Source: Letharia columbiana (Eukaryota; Ascomycota; Lecanoromycetes; Lecanorales; Parmeliaceae). From it: a stretch of 64,000 bases of DNA. Shown piece by piece: positions 45,944 to 56,900 of this stretch. The notes below the pieces were generated by a model that ran no database searches, had not been told where the DNA came from, and was given only the letters and a program-made list of their open reading frames with translations. The stretch spans positions 62,001 through 126,000 of the forward strand of contig NW_023501120.1 in assembly GCF_014066305.1 (NCBI RefSeq), in the 5' to 3' direction. Within the stretch, counting starts at the first letter, position 1. Each line of letters starts with the position of its first letter. The position numbers were made by a program, and so were the translations under genes.

Positions 45944-47228
45944 AAGAAGTACGATTACGACATGAGATGCTATGAATGATCGATCATGATCGCACGATGA
46001 TGATGAGTCCGACTTCCAACAAAGGGACACGCCAATAAACCGGACACACGCCGTATGGAACCACCCCAACGCAGACCTCGCCGGCGTACATTCTGCTCGG
46101 CTCGGGTGCCTCTGCTGCACCACAAACGACATTGACTATCTCCGGCCCTACGATTGCTTCAGGCGTGGTTGCACCGGGATGGAATTGCGCTTCTGGTTCA
46201 TGTTTGGAGGCGGACAAGGGGAAGACAGACGGAAGAGGATTTTGTAAAGGAAGCAGATGGAGGAGCGCTGAGGCTGGCGATAAAGCCGATGATGATGTTG
46301 CGACCCGAAATAGCCTAGAATCAATAATATTGCCACGCACCAAATGTTCCAACTTTGCTGTACTTTATCCCGTTCGGGCCTGCTCCCTAAATACCTTACC
46401 CCGCACCTTGCGGCTTCGAAGAAGTTCCCCAATCAACATCCAAAGCAATCTAACCCACCTCAAATAGCCAGACCCCCTGAAAGGATCCATGACTCAGAGA
46501 GCAGAAGCCAAGCCCAAGACCACACCAAGACCAACCCGCAATCCAGACCTCGCCCATTTCCCACCCCCTCTCCACGGACCCTCCTCACATGGAACATAAT
46601 ATATGCCCCCCGGGACGAAAAGATCCCCGCCCGGCCACCCTCGCATTCCCCAGTCCCAGCTCCACCAAGGGCTAAAGTACCGTCCCATCTCTTCGACAAC
46701 CCGCGCATGTGCCGGCGACGGCCTCCACCGGATGTGGTCCTCGACGCCGTGCAGGGCGATGCATTCCGCGTCGCCGGCGTTCGTCGCGTTGAAGACTGTC
46801 GGTTAGGTTATGGTCAGATGCCACGCAAACAAAGCCCAGAAAAAGGTAAAGCCGTCGGCCGGATAGGAGACAGGATCCGATTCGATTCGACTCGATTCGA
46901 CTCACCCCAGCCGATGGCGCCTCCCAAACTTTTCCCGACCGTGATGACGGGATGCTCACGATCCACCACCTCGTCTCCTATTCGAGCCCTTCGCGTCCTC
47001 GCGGGCGCCGTTTCTCACCGTGAAGAACGCGACTTCCGTCACCGGAGCCGCGAGAGCGGGAGCGGCGGCGGAGGTCAAACTGGTATACACTTTGAGTGCG
47101 ACTCAGCTGCACATTTGAAACCAGGAGCACAAAACCCGGAGGGAATGATGGGAGGGGGTCATTAACTTCGTAAGAAGGGCTGCAAACGCGGCTCCGATTG
47201 ACAACGTCAACGGGCTTCTACTGAGCAC
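45944..47228. other. Intergenic, GC-rich
   Basis: Long open frames on both strands here (for example 46344-47165) reflect high GC rather than a recognised protein. It includes a cgattcgattcgactc microsatellite at 46878-46903. No gene is supported. Confidence 0.4.
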
Positions 47229-48326
47229 TCAGACGTTGCTTGGGACTTCGAGTTCTTGTGAATGTTCCGCTCCTCTCAACTCGTGGGGTCTATGGGACGA
47301 CGCTGAATGCATCCGTGAGTCGCCGTTATCGGGCATCTCGAATACGGTGTCTTCCCCGTTCAACTCATGCCTCGTTCTTTCGGCTTCTAGTTCATGCCTC
47401 CTCCGTTCTTCATCTTCCAACTCTGCTTTCTGATCCACGTAGAGTTGCGCGTCGGATGATTTTTCTGGATGCATCGCGTCGGCTGCCTGGCTTCGTTTGT
47501 TCCGGTATCTACGGATGATGATGAAGCAGAACAGAAGTATCATGATTCCGACGGTTGGTAATACAACAGAGAGGATGATGATTTGCGTAGGATGGCCACG
47601 GCTCCCTGGTGTTGAGCTCCCAGTCAAGTTTTCGGCTGAGTGTACTGCCGCTGAGCCTTCCGCTGGAGTTGCCGGAGAGGCTACTGTCGTTGAGACTGCT
47701 GCTCGAGCTCCCACGAACGTTGGAATGCGTTGTGACGGCGGTATTGAAGCAGTACAGCCTTCCAATCCTTCGGTGGCTAAAATGTCAGAGTATGCGTCAT
47801 CCAGAAAAGAGGAGTAGCCATCTTGTTCAAGGCTGCTAAACACAGCATCTCCCGCCACGCCTGTTAACCCTGCTAGACTAGACGTAGGTAAGAAGCGGAA
47901 GAAATCTAATGAGGATGTGATATTGGCTATGTAGACGGTAATCAATGGGGTCGGTGAGATGGCATGTTCGACACAATTCCCTGATATTGATGATGATGTG
48001 GTGATAGAGTATGCCGTGATGGCAAGGTAGGCATTCAGGTATGGTGTCCTGTGGACTCTATGTATTAGCCACAAGGTAGCGTTGTCTTTCCGGAACCCTA
48101 CCCTATCGCAGGATTGCCATAATCCCAAGAAGTACTATTCATGGTAATCAAATCTGCGTTGACATCGCAGCCTGTGCATATCGGTGCTGGCCTGGCTGCA
48201 CTACAAGTGCTACAAGAAGCAGCTACGTGGAGTGAGTAACCGACAATTTTCACTTGACGCTAGTTGGCTCGTACATAGGCCAAGTACGAAGCAAAGGATA
48301 ATCATTTTACTCAAATACAGATCCAT
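47229..48326 (-). CDS. Secretory-pathway single-pass membrane protein (Mid2/WSC-like layout)
   Basis: Three exons on the minus strand: 48326-48227, 48171-48102, 48048-47229, giving 329 residues. The first exon encodes a clear signal peptide (M-I-I-L-C-F-V-L-G-L-C). The ectodomain has a few cysteines (C-R-L-L-T-P-R-C; G-N-C-V-E-H; L-E-G-C) and is Ser/Thr-rich toward the membrane. A single span follows (I-I-I-L-S-V-V-L-P-T-V-G-I-M-I-L-L-F-C-F-I-I-I), then a basic stop-transfer R-R-Y-R-N-K-R and a charged cytoplasmic tail (E-L-E-D-E-E-R-R-R). The layout is that of fungal cell-wall stress sensors and related glycoproteins, but no WSC cysteine domain is seen. Introns of 55 and 53 bp keep the frame. 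Confidence 0.82.
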
Positions 48327-48395
48327 GATGGGAAAAAGATGAAGGTCGAGTGCACAGTTGCAGGATTGGGCAAAAATCAAAAACAAGATTGATCT

Positions 48396-48773
48396 CTAGG
48401 GAAAAAGATTTACCTGAGCCATGACAGTTTGCACGAAGATGTAAGACGATGCTTCCTCAGGCGGCAACACAATGATCTTCCCTGCTTTTCTGTGGCGTAC
48501 ATCTAGGAAAAAGGAACCATTCGCTATCCTCAGATCATATCCGTCAACTCGCATGAAAGCTGCACTGCGCCACAATCTCGCCCGTCCGGGACGTCCGGAC
48601 CTGCCTTCTTTGAGGTATAATCTACACTGACAATGCGAGGAGCTGAGCTTTTTCGTTCTCCGAGTCAGTTCAGCATTACATTGCATTGAGAGAGCAGCAT
48701 AGATTCCGTCACACTTCGTAGCAAAGGCATACTGCGGCGCTACATCCGCCGGAATGTTCTTCTGTACCTTCAT
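48396..48773 (-). CDS. Possible small protein
   Basis: A 125-codon frame from an ATG at 48773 with no recognised family. It has mixed composition with four Cys and a basic middle (G-R-S-G-R-P-G-R-A-R). It could be a small lineage-specific gene or chance. Confidence 0.22.
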   Translation of the reverse strand: MKVQKNIPADVAPQYAFATKCDGIYAALSMQCNAELTRRTKKLSSSHCQCRLYLKEGRSGRPGRARLWRSAAFMRVDGYDLRIANGSFFLDVRHRKAGKIIVLPPEEASSYIFVQTVMAQVNLFP

Positions 48774-49719
48774 GAAAAGAGTTATAGGAAAGCATATGAG
48801 CTAGGAATGACGACTTGTGAATCAAGATTGTGAGCTGCGGTATGAGTTGGTGCAGGTCCACTGGTCTTTATGTATTAGCGTGTGCACAAGATGCTATAAT
48901 CGTTTTGGGTTGACAAGACTACAGCATCATCTGTTAACGTGCTTAAACCTCTCATTAGGCCATCACCTCGGAGTTTGCTAGTATATTCTTTATTGGAAAT
49001 GTTCTCGATCCTATACGCACTGTTTTGAACTTCCCAAGTCGAGATCCTCAAAAAGCGTTCGCGCTTCACAATTTCTAGATGTCTTGTTGACGGCCAAGAT
49101 AGCCCAAACATTTCTTAATTGAGGGATTACAGATTCAGGGGCAGACTGTAAAGCGCGTAAAACTACGTATCATCAACATACTTAAGAATAGCTAATATCA
49201 AGCTATATGATTGTAGCATTGTAAAAGGTTGTATTATCGCAACAGTGGGACTATACTTTAGGTTAGTGGGTTCATTATAAGGCCATAGCGTTGGTGGTTG
49301 TTTAATCAACCGTAAAGACTATTATAATTTTAAAAGAAATGAAATTAAATAAAAAACAGTTATAGATGTGGTAGTATATGTACATTTTTTCTAAATGTAT
49401 ATTCGCTAGAATAGTCACTTGCTGAAACGGCTGAAAGATGCGAATATGTGGAATCACTAACCCCCAGTCCTACTGTGGCAAGGAGTCTCTACAAGTATGG
49501 TCATAGCAGTACCTATCACTGTTCGGCCCTTTGTTATTCCGTTGGGCAACCTGTCCTCGTAACACATACGCCTAAATAATGGGCAATCCCACCGTCCCGA
49601 TAATCGCTCCTCGCCGTCATAAAAACATCCACACATCCCGCCTTTCGCAGTCCTCACCTCACCAACACCGCCACACCATCCCATTCTCCCATCGAACCCC
49701 ACCGATACTCGAAAAAATA
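48774..49719. other. AT-rich intergenic tract
   Basis: The DNA is unusually AT-rich from about 49120 to 49440 (for example aattttaaaagaaatgaaat). It contains the inverted-repeat element candidate at 49243-49477. No gene is supported. Confidence 0.5.
49243..49477. mobile_element. Candidate MITE with imperfect inverted ends
   Basis: The left end reads acagtgggacta then ggttagtggg. The right end read in reverse is acagtaggactg then ggggttagtg. The interior of about 180 bp is AT-rich and non-coding. A third, unpaired copy of the end (ccacagtgggactgggggtg) lies at 52721-52740. The ends are imperfect and I see no convincing target duplication, so this is an old or chance structure. Confidence 0.4.
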
Positions 49720-49992
49720 ATGGCCGCATCGCCTCCCATCGCCACACGGCAAACAAAGCACGACGCTCTCGGTTTCGTGACCGAGTCGCTCCAAGCATTT
49801 CCATCGCACACTTTCCTCGTCCTTGTCTTCTTTTACCTGCTCGCGCTCGCCGCTACTTCATGGCTGATGGTACAGTGGTTGGCACCGAGGTCTTCCGATA
49901 AGGCGATCCCTCCGAAGCAATGCCCGTCGTGCGGGCGGGCGGATGTTGTAATGACTGGGAGCGACGACGCAAATTCTGGGAGCAAAGGGTGA
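49720..49992 (+). CDS. Small membrane protein with C-terminal Cys pair
   Basis: 90 residues from the ATG at 49720. One strong hydrophobic span lies at about 28-50 (F-L-V-L-V-F-F-Y-L-L-A-L-A-A-T-S-W-L). It is followed by a short tail with C-P-S-C-G-R, half of a zinc-ribbon-like motif. No signal cleavage site is obvious, so it is probably a signal-anchored membrane protein. Upstream in-frame sequence is proline/histidine-rich and looks like leader. Similar small tail-Cys membrane proteins occur in fungi, but I cannot name the family. Confidence 0.55.
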   Translation: MAASPPIATRQTKHDALGFVTESLQAFPSHTFLVLVFFYLLALAATSWLMVQWLAPRSSDKAIPPKQCPSCGRADVVMTGSDDANSGSKG

Positions 49993-50380
49993 GGGCAAGG
50001 GAGGGATGGAAGAAGCGGTAAGAATTGTGCAGCAACGGAAGCAGCGGTGGGGCGGTGTTGGCTTATCATCTCCAGTTCAGGCATGGTTGATGTCGTCGGC
50101 GCAAGGGGATTTCATATAAGTCACAGGGTACCACTGTTCTGAAACGCGCACATTGGGACAGCAATCATGTGTGTGGGGACTTGTGTGCGAGTGTCGATCA
50201 CAAACGATGGTTCTATATATCCGAGATACATGCAAATGGCAAACAGTCTATCATTCTATACCCGGCAATGAGCGAACACTTCTCCACCTCCGAAACACTT
50301 TCCATCCCCGACCCTGCACATGAGTTGTTGAAACCCCCTTCCGCACTCTTCCATAGCTACTCAGTCACAACGCGATATAC
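49993..50380. other. Convergent intergenic region
   Basis: 3' flanks of two convergent genes. No feature is supported. Confidence 0.4.
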
Positions 50381-51076
50381 TTAGTTACACTTATTGGCAC
50401 GGTTACTGAGGCAGACATCACCGCCTTGAGACGAGCTGCCGTAACCCTTGCAAGAGGCCGTCTTCCTTTTCTGGGCCGTGACTTCATCGTTGCATGTTGT
50501 CCACGTGGTTTTGAAGAAGCCGAACCTGACATTGTAGTCGGACCAGCTGATGCAACAGTTCGACCCGCCCTGGGACTGACACTGGCTGCGGGGTGCCTTG
50601 CCAACATTCAGACTAAAAGTACAAGTCGAGCCGCTCAGGCAGCCGAAGACCTTAGCGCAGGCACCCCATTTGACCGCGTGGCCTGCAACGACCTTGAAAG
50701 AGGAGCCGGCACGTTTTTCAAGGGCGGTGGCATTGCCAGCAATGGTGGCCAACAGGGAGTCGACGTCCGCGGTCATGTCTGGGTCGTTCGCATCGAATGG
50801 CTTCGCGTAGGCGGCCTCGGTCATGATCCTAGCCCTTTCCTCGTCGCTAGCGCCAGAAGCTGGGTTGAGGCTCGTGAGCCATGACTGGGTACTAGCGTTG
50901 TAACCGACGTAGTTGACGTCAACGTCGAACGGGCTCAAGTCGCCCTTGGCATGGGGGAAATGATCAGAGGCGGCAAGGGTGACGATGACGCTGCTAGCAT
51001 TCACCGGTTGAGCAATACTGCTGTGGATCTGTGAGAGGCCGAGAAGAAGACTGGGAATGATGGCGGAGGAGAACAT
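50381..51076 (-). CDS. Secreted cysteine-rich protein with Kex2-type processing site
   Basis: 231 residues from the ATG at 51076. A signal peptide is clear (M-F-S-S-A-I-I-P-S-L-L-L-G-L then I-A-Q). A Cys-free pro-region of about 105 residues follows and ends at L-E-K-R|A-G-S-S-F, a dibasic Kex2-type site. The C-terminal part of about 105 residues carries about ten cysteines (W-G-A-C-A-K; F-G-C; S-T-C; S-Q-C-Q-S; N-C-C; T-T-C-N-D; S-C-K-G; V-C-L; N-K-C), consistent with disulphide pairs. Prepro layout and Cys content are those of secreted fungal effector-like or antimicrobial proteins. No named family is recognised and no activity is assigned. An in-frame extension to 51115 lacks an ATG. Confidence 0.72.
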   Translation of the reverse strand: MFSSAIIPSLLLGLSQIHSSIAQPVNASSVIVTLAASDHFPHAKGDLSPFDVDVNYVGYNASTQSWLTSLNPASGASDEERARIMTEAAYAKPFDANDPDMTADVDSLLATIAGNATALEKRAGSSFKVVAGHAVKWGACAKVFGCLSGSTCTFSLNVGKAPRSQCQSQGGSNCCISWSDYNVRFGFFKTTWTTCNDEVTAQKRKTASCKGYGSSSQGGDVCLSNRANKCN

Positions 51077-53920
51077 TGCTGATAGAATAGCTTGAATGGC
51101 TTCGGGAATGAACAAGGTAGTGATGAGTTTCTCGACGGAAATGGTGGATGCTTTCTGGTCTATGGCAAAACAGGTGGTCCATACGTGTTATTTATACCCT
51201 AGGGAAACCTCTCATCCTCATACTTCGCCGCAGGAACACGAGCCCCTATTCTGAAAGAAGAGCTTGAAACTCGTAACCATCATCGACCCACACATAAGAT
51301 GTCTCTGTCAGCTTCCACCGTTCTCAATACCTCTACCCCGCCGCCGGTCTGAAACCAACGGCCTTCAACGTATCTCCTTGGATCGATCCCTAACAAGCAT
51401 CAGCATCTAACGATCATTCCTTTGGGCTGTGCTGGACTGATCATGACACAAGCAAAGAGCACAGCTCAGCTCCCTTGCCTCGCTATCACATCAGCGCTAG
51501 CCCCTGATAGCCATGTCGCTCGGAAATTGCAACAGTAGAGGCTTCGACTTGGGTATGCAATCTCGCCTTCGGAATGCCAATGTGATCAGAACCCAGCTGA
51601 CTGCTACCTGGCTAAGCCGCGGAAAAGTCTTGGAATGAAGTCATGGTGGAGCCCGACAGACTGGGGCAAACGCTCTCTCGCCGCTTGGGGCCGTGGCGGT
51701 AGGATGGGCCTTGTATTTCTTCGCAACCCTGTGTGAGAGACGGCAATAGCTGCGAACGGAGTAGTGGTGTATCAAGGAGGCTTGGTGGCCAAAATCAATG
51801 AAACTTCACGTAACATCGGTGGCAATGCATTGACGTAGCCACTGTACATCCTGAAAAGCACTCTGGTCCACCTGCAGGTTATTCAAACACGCCTCAACTG
51901 CAGAATCGAAGGTTCAACAGCCCGCAGAGACCTGTCATCTGAGCATGTCTCCAGCATACCTGCCTGTTTTGAATACTGGACCACAGGAACCTCAACCTTC
52001 ATAGATTGCCACCTGACCACGTCCGCCCCTACATCTGCTGCAGTGTACCTCTTTGCGACGCACTGTGCCGAGCTGAGGGAGATCAGAAGGCCCGTGGTGT
52101 CATGCGGCATGACTGGGCGGCGTTTGCTTGTGGTGCGGTGATGCAGCCTTGTGGGTGACAGTAGAGCCTGCACACACCTGACAATCCTCTCGCCTCATGC
52201 ATCTGGAACAGTTCATCGATACCTTCTGGAGAAAGTAACGCGATTGTTGGAAAGGATCATTCCTGCGATTCCGTCTGATCACGAATCAAAAAACCGTGAT
52301 AGGTTCTTTGATTGGCAAGTTGTAAACGATTCGCAGATTTTGGAACATATACATATTAAGATGACTAAGCTTCGAGGACCGCATCCTCAGAATCGAGCGC
52401 TGTATGTGTACACGATTGACTGGGTGACAAAAGACGGTACTGGCATGGGATACCGGAGTTCGAGCGATTATGACGCCGCTCCGACGCAGAAGGTTGGTAA
52501 AAACCACAGGTGCTGCGAGGTTTGAGAGGGGGATGTAACCGTATCCTCCGTCATAGTGGGCACCCCCGCACAAGCGGAACGAATGACGAAACCTGTTCGG
52601 AAATATGTCTGAGTAGAGATCAGTCTTGGCCGCTTACATTGATGATGTTGTTAGGACCGTGCTAGACCAAGTCAATAGCGGTGTGTAACGAAGATACTAT
52701 TGATAGGGAGGAACTATTCGCCACAGTGGGACTGGGGGTGAGTGGGTTACATAATATGCCCCTGTTTCAGGGCCTTGTCGGTACCTCTGCAAGGTGTAGG
52801 AGACAGGTGTCCAGTATGAGCTGTATAGCCATCTGTTTCACACCTGTCAATGGCTCTCCATGCGATGCCGGCTCTTTCAGAGCCACTATATACTTTTCGT
52901 CCTTTTATTCATCCACACCTGTATATAGCTACCATCTCATTCCAGGTCTATACCATCGGCGTGGGAGTTTTCTTGCGCTGGGGTACGAGAGATATATGCC
53001 TGTTCAGGCCTCTATCTAGGCCTGAAATTCAATCCCCGGCGTGAGACGGCCCAACCACTATCTACACTCTGATGCATGTGATGCGTGTTTCTCATGAATG
53101 GGACAACTAAAAGCTTGGAAACCGCCACTTTTGAACTTCGTACTTCCTTTCATCCCGTCCCCATCTCACGCCCACAGCTGAAGTCACTTCCCCCAGGGCA
53201 TCTACCGTGGACTGGTCGGCCAGCTACGAGATCCACCTGTGGTGTATGCAATCCAACACAGTTGGACTCTGTCGGACAAAAGACGAAAGGGGAGGGTCTG
53301 GTTGTAATGCTGCAGAGTGTAATGGTTTCCGGTGGCAGCGGGAGTCTTCCCTGGCTTTTCACGTGTACTTTAGCCAGTTTTGTACCTAATTCGGACATGG
53401 TTGCGTGGCCGAGTGGGCAAAAACAGTCCCACTCTATTTTCTATGGCTAGAGGGGCGCCCCTCCGGCTTCGAAAACACACACACTTTGGGCTGGTCGCCG
53501 CTACTACTTTAGTTGCATCAGGGACCACACCTGCAATTGGTATCAGGCTTGTAGAGATGTTCAGAGCCCGAGTCCGCTTAGGGTTCGGTACCTATACAAG
53601 TCTTGATCATGGCTACATAGGTTGCGCACTTTGAGATCAGACGAAAGAAAAACAAATGCGGCCTCCAAAAGCATCCCTATGTAGGCTCGATCGAAAGGAG
53701 CGCAGTCAAAGTGCCTGAGATGGGTATGTTGTCCAGTCTCGAAGAGTCTCGCGCTTTCCAAGTTCACCGCAGGGCGTGTGCCTTGTAGGGAGCATGTCAC
53801 ACAACATCAATGCGGACAGTCGTTATTCGTCAGGGAGTAGGCAACATCGTGCGAATGTTTGGTTGTTGAAGACTGCGTTGGCACATGCACCCGATGTCAT
53901 CGTTATCGAAGACACGACGT
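51077..53920. other. Gene-poor interval
   Basis: About 2.8 kb with no supportable protein gene. It contains a MITE-end-like motif at 52721-52755 and a tRNA-like segment at 53400. Short open frames on both strands overlap one another and show no family. Confidence 0.4.
53400..53484 (+). tRNA. tRNA-Ser/Leu-like relic
   Basis: tggccgagtgg (53406-53416) is an exact class-II tRNA A-box. A stem-loop gagtggg...cccactc and a perfect 14-bp palindrome gaggggcgcccctc follow, and then ggcttcgaaaa, a poor B-box. The acceptor ends do not pair. It is probably a decayed tRNA or tRNA-derived element. Confidence 0.28.
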
Positions 53921-56900
53921 TCAGTCATGTGGATTGGAAGGAGAAGTTCTGTGGAGCTTGTCGATGATACCCCCCAACCCTCGAGGTTTTCGCTTTTGCT
54001 TTTTCAGTACCGTATCCGATGCATCTCCATATGGACCTCGATCCTCTCCAGCCGTCGCAGGTACCAGAAGACCGTAACGAAGCTGAACTCTGTTCAGCGC
54101 TACCCTGTTCTCAGTCCACCAACTTTCCGGCACCTTGCTGTTTCGACCAGCCAGTATGCCTTTTGCCTTGTCGTAAAGTTCTTTCGCTTCCCTAACCAGC
54201 CGCAATTGCTGCTCCAAGTCGCCACGTTTAGACTCTTCGGGGGTAATGAGAGCAAGATGGGTATCCCTATAGCGCCTCGCATCGTCTGGACGTCCCTGTA
54301 GTGCAATCGCCAACATGAGGTTGTAGTGAATCGGTCCTTCCATCGATTTATCTTCCTCCAACCTGTTGTCTTGCAATGCTTCGCAGAGCAACTCCTCTGC
54401 TCTGTGCGAGTCGCCAAGGCGTGAAAAAAGGAGAGCAAAGTCGTATAATGGACGGGAACCACGCCAGTGCCTTCTCATTGCAGTGCCGGCCAGCTCTATT
54501 ATCTGGACAAAGAGATTTGCGATCGGTAGTCCTGGCGGTTCTTGGCGAGCATCTCCAGTCCCATGAAGCGATTCTATCACATCCAGTCCGTAGCGCAGAG
54601 TCGTGCCAAATACCTGTATCATTTGGCCTTCGAAGCGGAACCCTGACTCAACGGCTCCGGTAATTATTCTCTTCAAGATATCCGCCGCTTCTGGCGTCTC
54701 GCCTTTCTGGCTCAGCTCACTCAGAAGATTGTTACAACTTAGCCAAACAAATCGGTCTGTAATCAAGCGTATAGACAAGTGTTCTTTGAATACATCCCGA
54801 TGGATTTGAAGTATGTCTCTTTCTTCGTCATGGCCTAAGATCACAGCTGGCTCGAACTCTGATCCTCGTCGCATACCGCTCAGAATCCCTGCTTTTAGGG
54901 CATAGATAGTCAAGAAAACCGTCTTGTGTGCCGTTCGCTGTTGCTCATCCATTGAAATGAGCAATTCGTTGTTCATTTCCTGAGCTTCTTGAAACTTTCC
55001 CTGCTCAAAAAGAAAAACGCTAAGGCTATAACGGTCTTCGAGACTAAGTTCAGTATCTTCTGGTAAGCCACGCCTCAAGACGATAAGCTCATTTGCAGTC
55101 TCTTCCCCTTCTTTATACTCACCGAGGCCCGCGCAAGCGCTACGCTTCACTTGCAGTACTTTCGCGCGTAATTCCAGATATTCTTCATCGCTCATAGCTT
55201 CATTATTTAACTTGGCAGAGTCTAATCTTTCCATAGCAAATTTCGACTCATTATATCCCTCTCGAAAGTGACTATCCGCAACTAGACATTTAATTTTTTC
55301 GACCCAGGCTTTGATGGTTAGCCAATGGTAAGGGCCGCAAATGTCTTGCGCTATCGCGACAGCTTGTGTAGCTAGTTGTACGCTGTCAAACGTCATACCG
55401 GAAACCCTCAGGAATACAGCACAGCGGTAATTTAGAAGAGCTAGAGCTTCACTCTTCAGATTATTTTCTGTGGCGAAGTTGACTTGTAGCAATGCGTGTG
55501 ATTGCAAGTATGGCCACGATGCTAAGTACTCGCGGTACTCATGCATTTTCCGAAGTTTAGACAATATGACTGCGACACTGTCGCTCAAATAAGACCTCTT
55601 GTCTTCGGGAGACAGTCGATTTGAGATCCCCTCGTGGATGATAGGGTGAACAGAGTACTCGCTGCCGTCGTGATACGAAATTTCCTCTATCAGAGACAAA
55701 TGAAGAAGATGCTTTATCGTGTCACGGAAAGACTGGTCGTCAAGTTCTGCGAGTACGGGCAGAGCGCGGATGAGAGATACTGGTATCTTCTGCCAATGGA
55801 AAAATCCGAAGTAATTGAGACAGCGAGCGGATAACTGGTGGTCGCGTTCAAGGTCTTCGAACGATATTTCGTAGGTCAATAGTATGGATTGGCCACTTGT
55901 CCTAAACCCCTCTGTCTCCACGTCCAACACAGGTTGCGCCATTAGCGATATTCTGTTTCGTTTGTCGCGATAAGCAGCGATGTACTCATGCACTGGACGC
56001 TGCTGGTCAGTGACGTTGGCGGCAGCTTGAGCTAAAGCTAGCGGCAGGTTGCCGAGTAATACCAACAGTTCGTCCACCATAGCTGAGGAGCTTTGGCTGG
56101 CAAGATGGGGCGGAATTGATTTCGTGAACAGATCACTGGCTTCGCTTGTGTCCATTGGTTCGACATGCAAGCCATCTTTGGCAGCAGCTACCGTACCACG
56201 GAATCGAGGGTCTCGTGTCGTGATGAGGACTCGACCTTCTTTAGGAACGTAGCTGTTGATCGCATTTCCCGCCGCAGTTTTCCCAACAAACAGATTGTAA
56301 TCGTCGGCATTGTCCAGTACAAGAAGCCACGAACTTGGGTCTCTTTCCAGTCTAGCAGTGACGTTTCGTGCCAAGAGAGGACGATCTTGGCTCGTGCTCA
56401 CATGGGTCTTTGAGGGCTCAAGCTGGTCCATTATTCGGGGGAAGTCATTGAGGAAATTGGCAACAGTGTCAGCTCGGACCCAAAAGACCGATAGTCTTGA
56501 TCGCATGGACTGAGCAAATTGTAGGGCGATTTGAGTCTTCCTTTATGTCTGTCAGGGCCCTTCACCGTATCCTAGCCATTTGACTTACCCAATACCCCCA
56601 GGACCCCAGAGTACGAACTTCTGTTGACCGGCAACACTTTTATCGAAAAATCGATGAAGCTCTGCTGTGTACGTCACTCGGTCGACAAAGTGAAGGCAAT
56701 GACGATACGGCAGAAGCGACGGCTTTTCTTCAACCTTCTTCTGCCCTGCAACTACGCTTAGCAACATCGCCGCAGACGCTACGCTATTAGGCTACACTAA
56801 CAATTTTGATCAGGCCATACCAACGATTTTGCACATCGCTGAACTTCGTCACCGTTTTTCATCGTGCTAAGGTAACGAGTTGTCAAAGCATTCATCTTCT

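Noticed and set aside
45380..46132. 250-codon minus-strand frame
   Set aside because: It mirrors the GC-rich coding strand of the 45323-45943 gene and has Val/Gly-rich composition without a family.
46344..47165. 273-codon plus-strand frame
   Set aside because: Low-complexity Pro/Arg/Ser, no conserved block, no promoter-like leader, and competing frames on the other strand.
52151..52525. 124-codon plus-strand frame
   Set aside because: No family, no leader features, overlaps an equally long minus-strand frame.
53400..53484. Functional tRNA-Ser or tRNA-Leu gene
   Set aside because: The A-box is good, but acceptor arms do not pair and the T-arm is broken, so it is kept only as a low-confidence relic.
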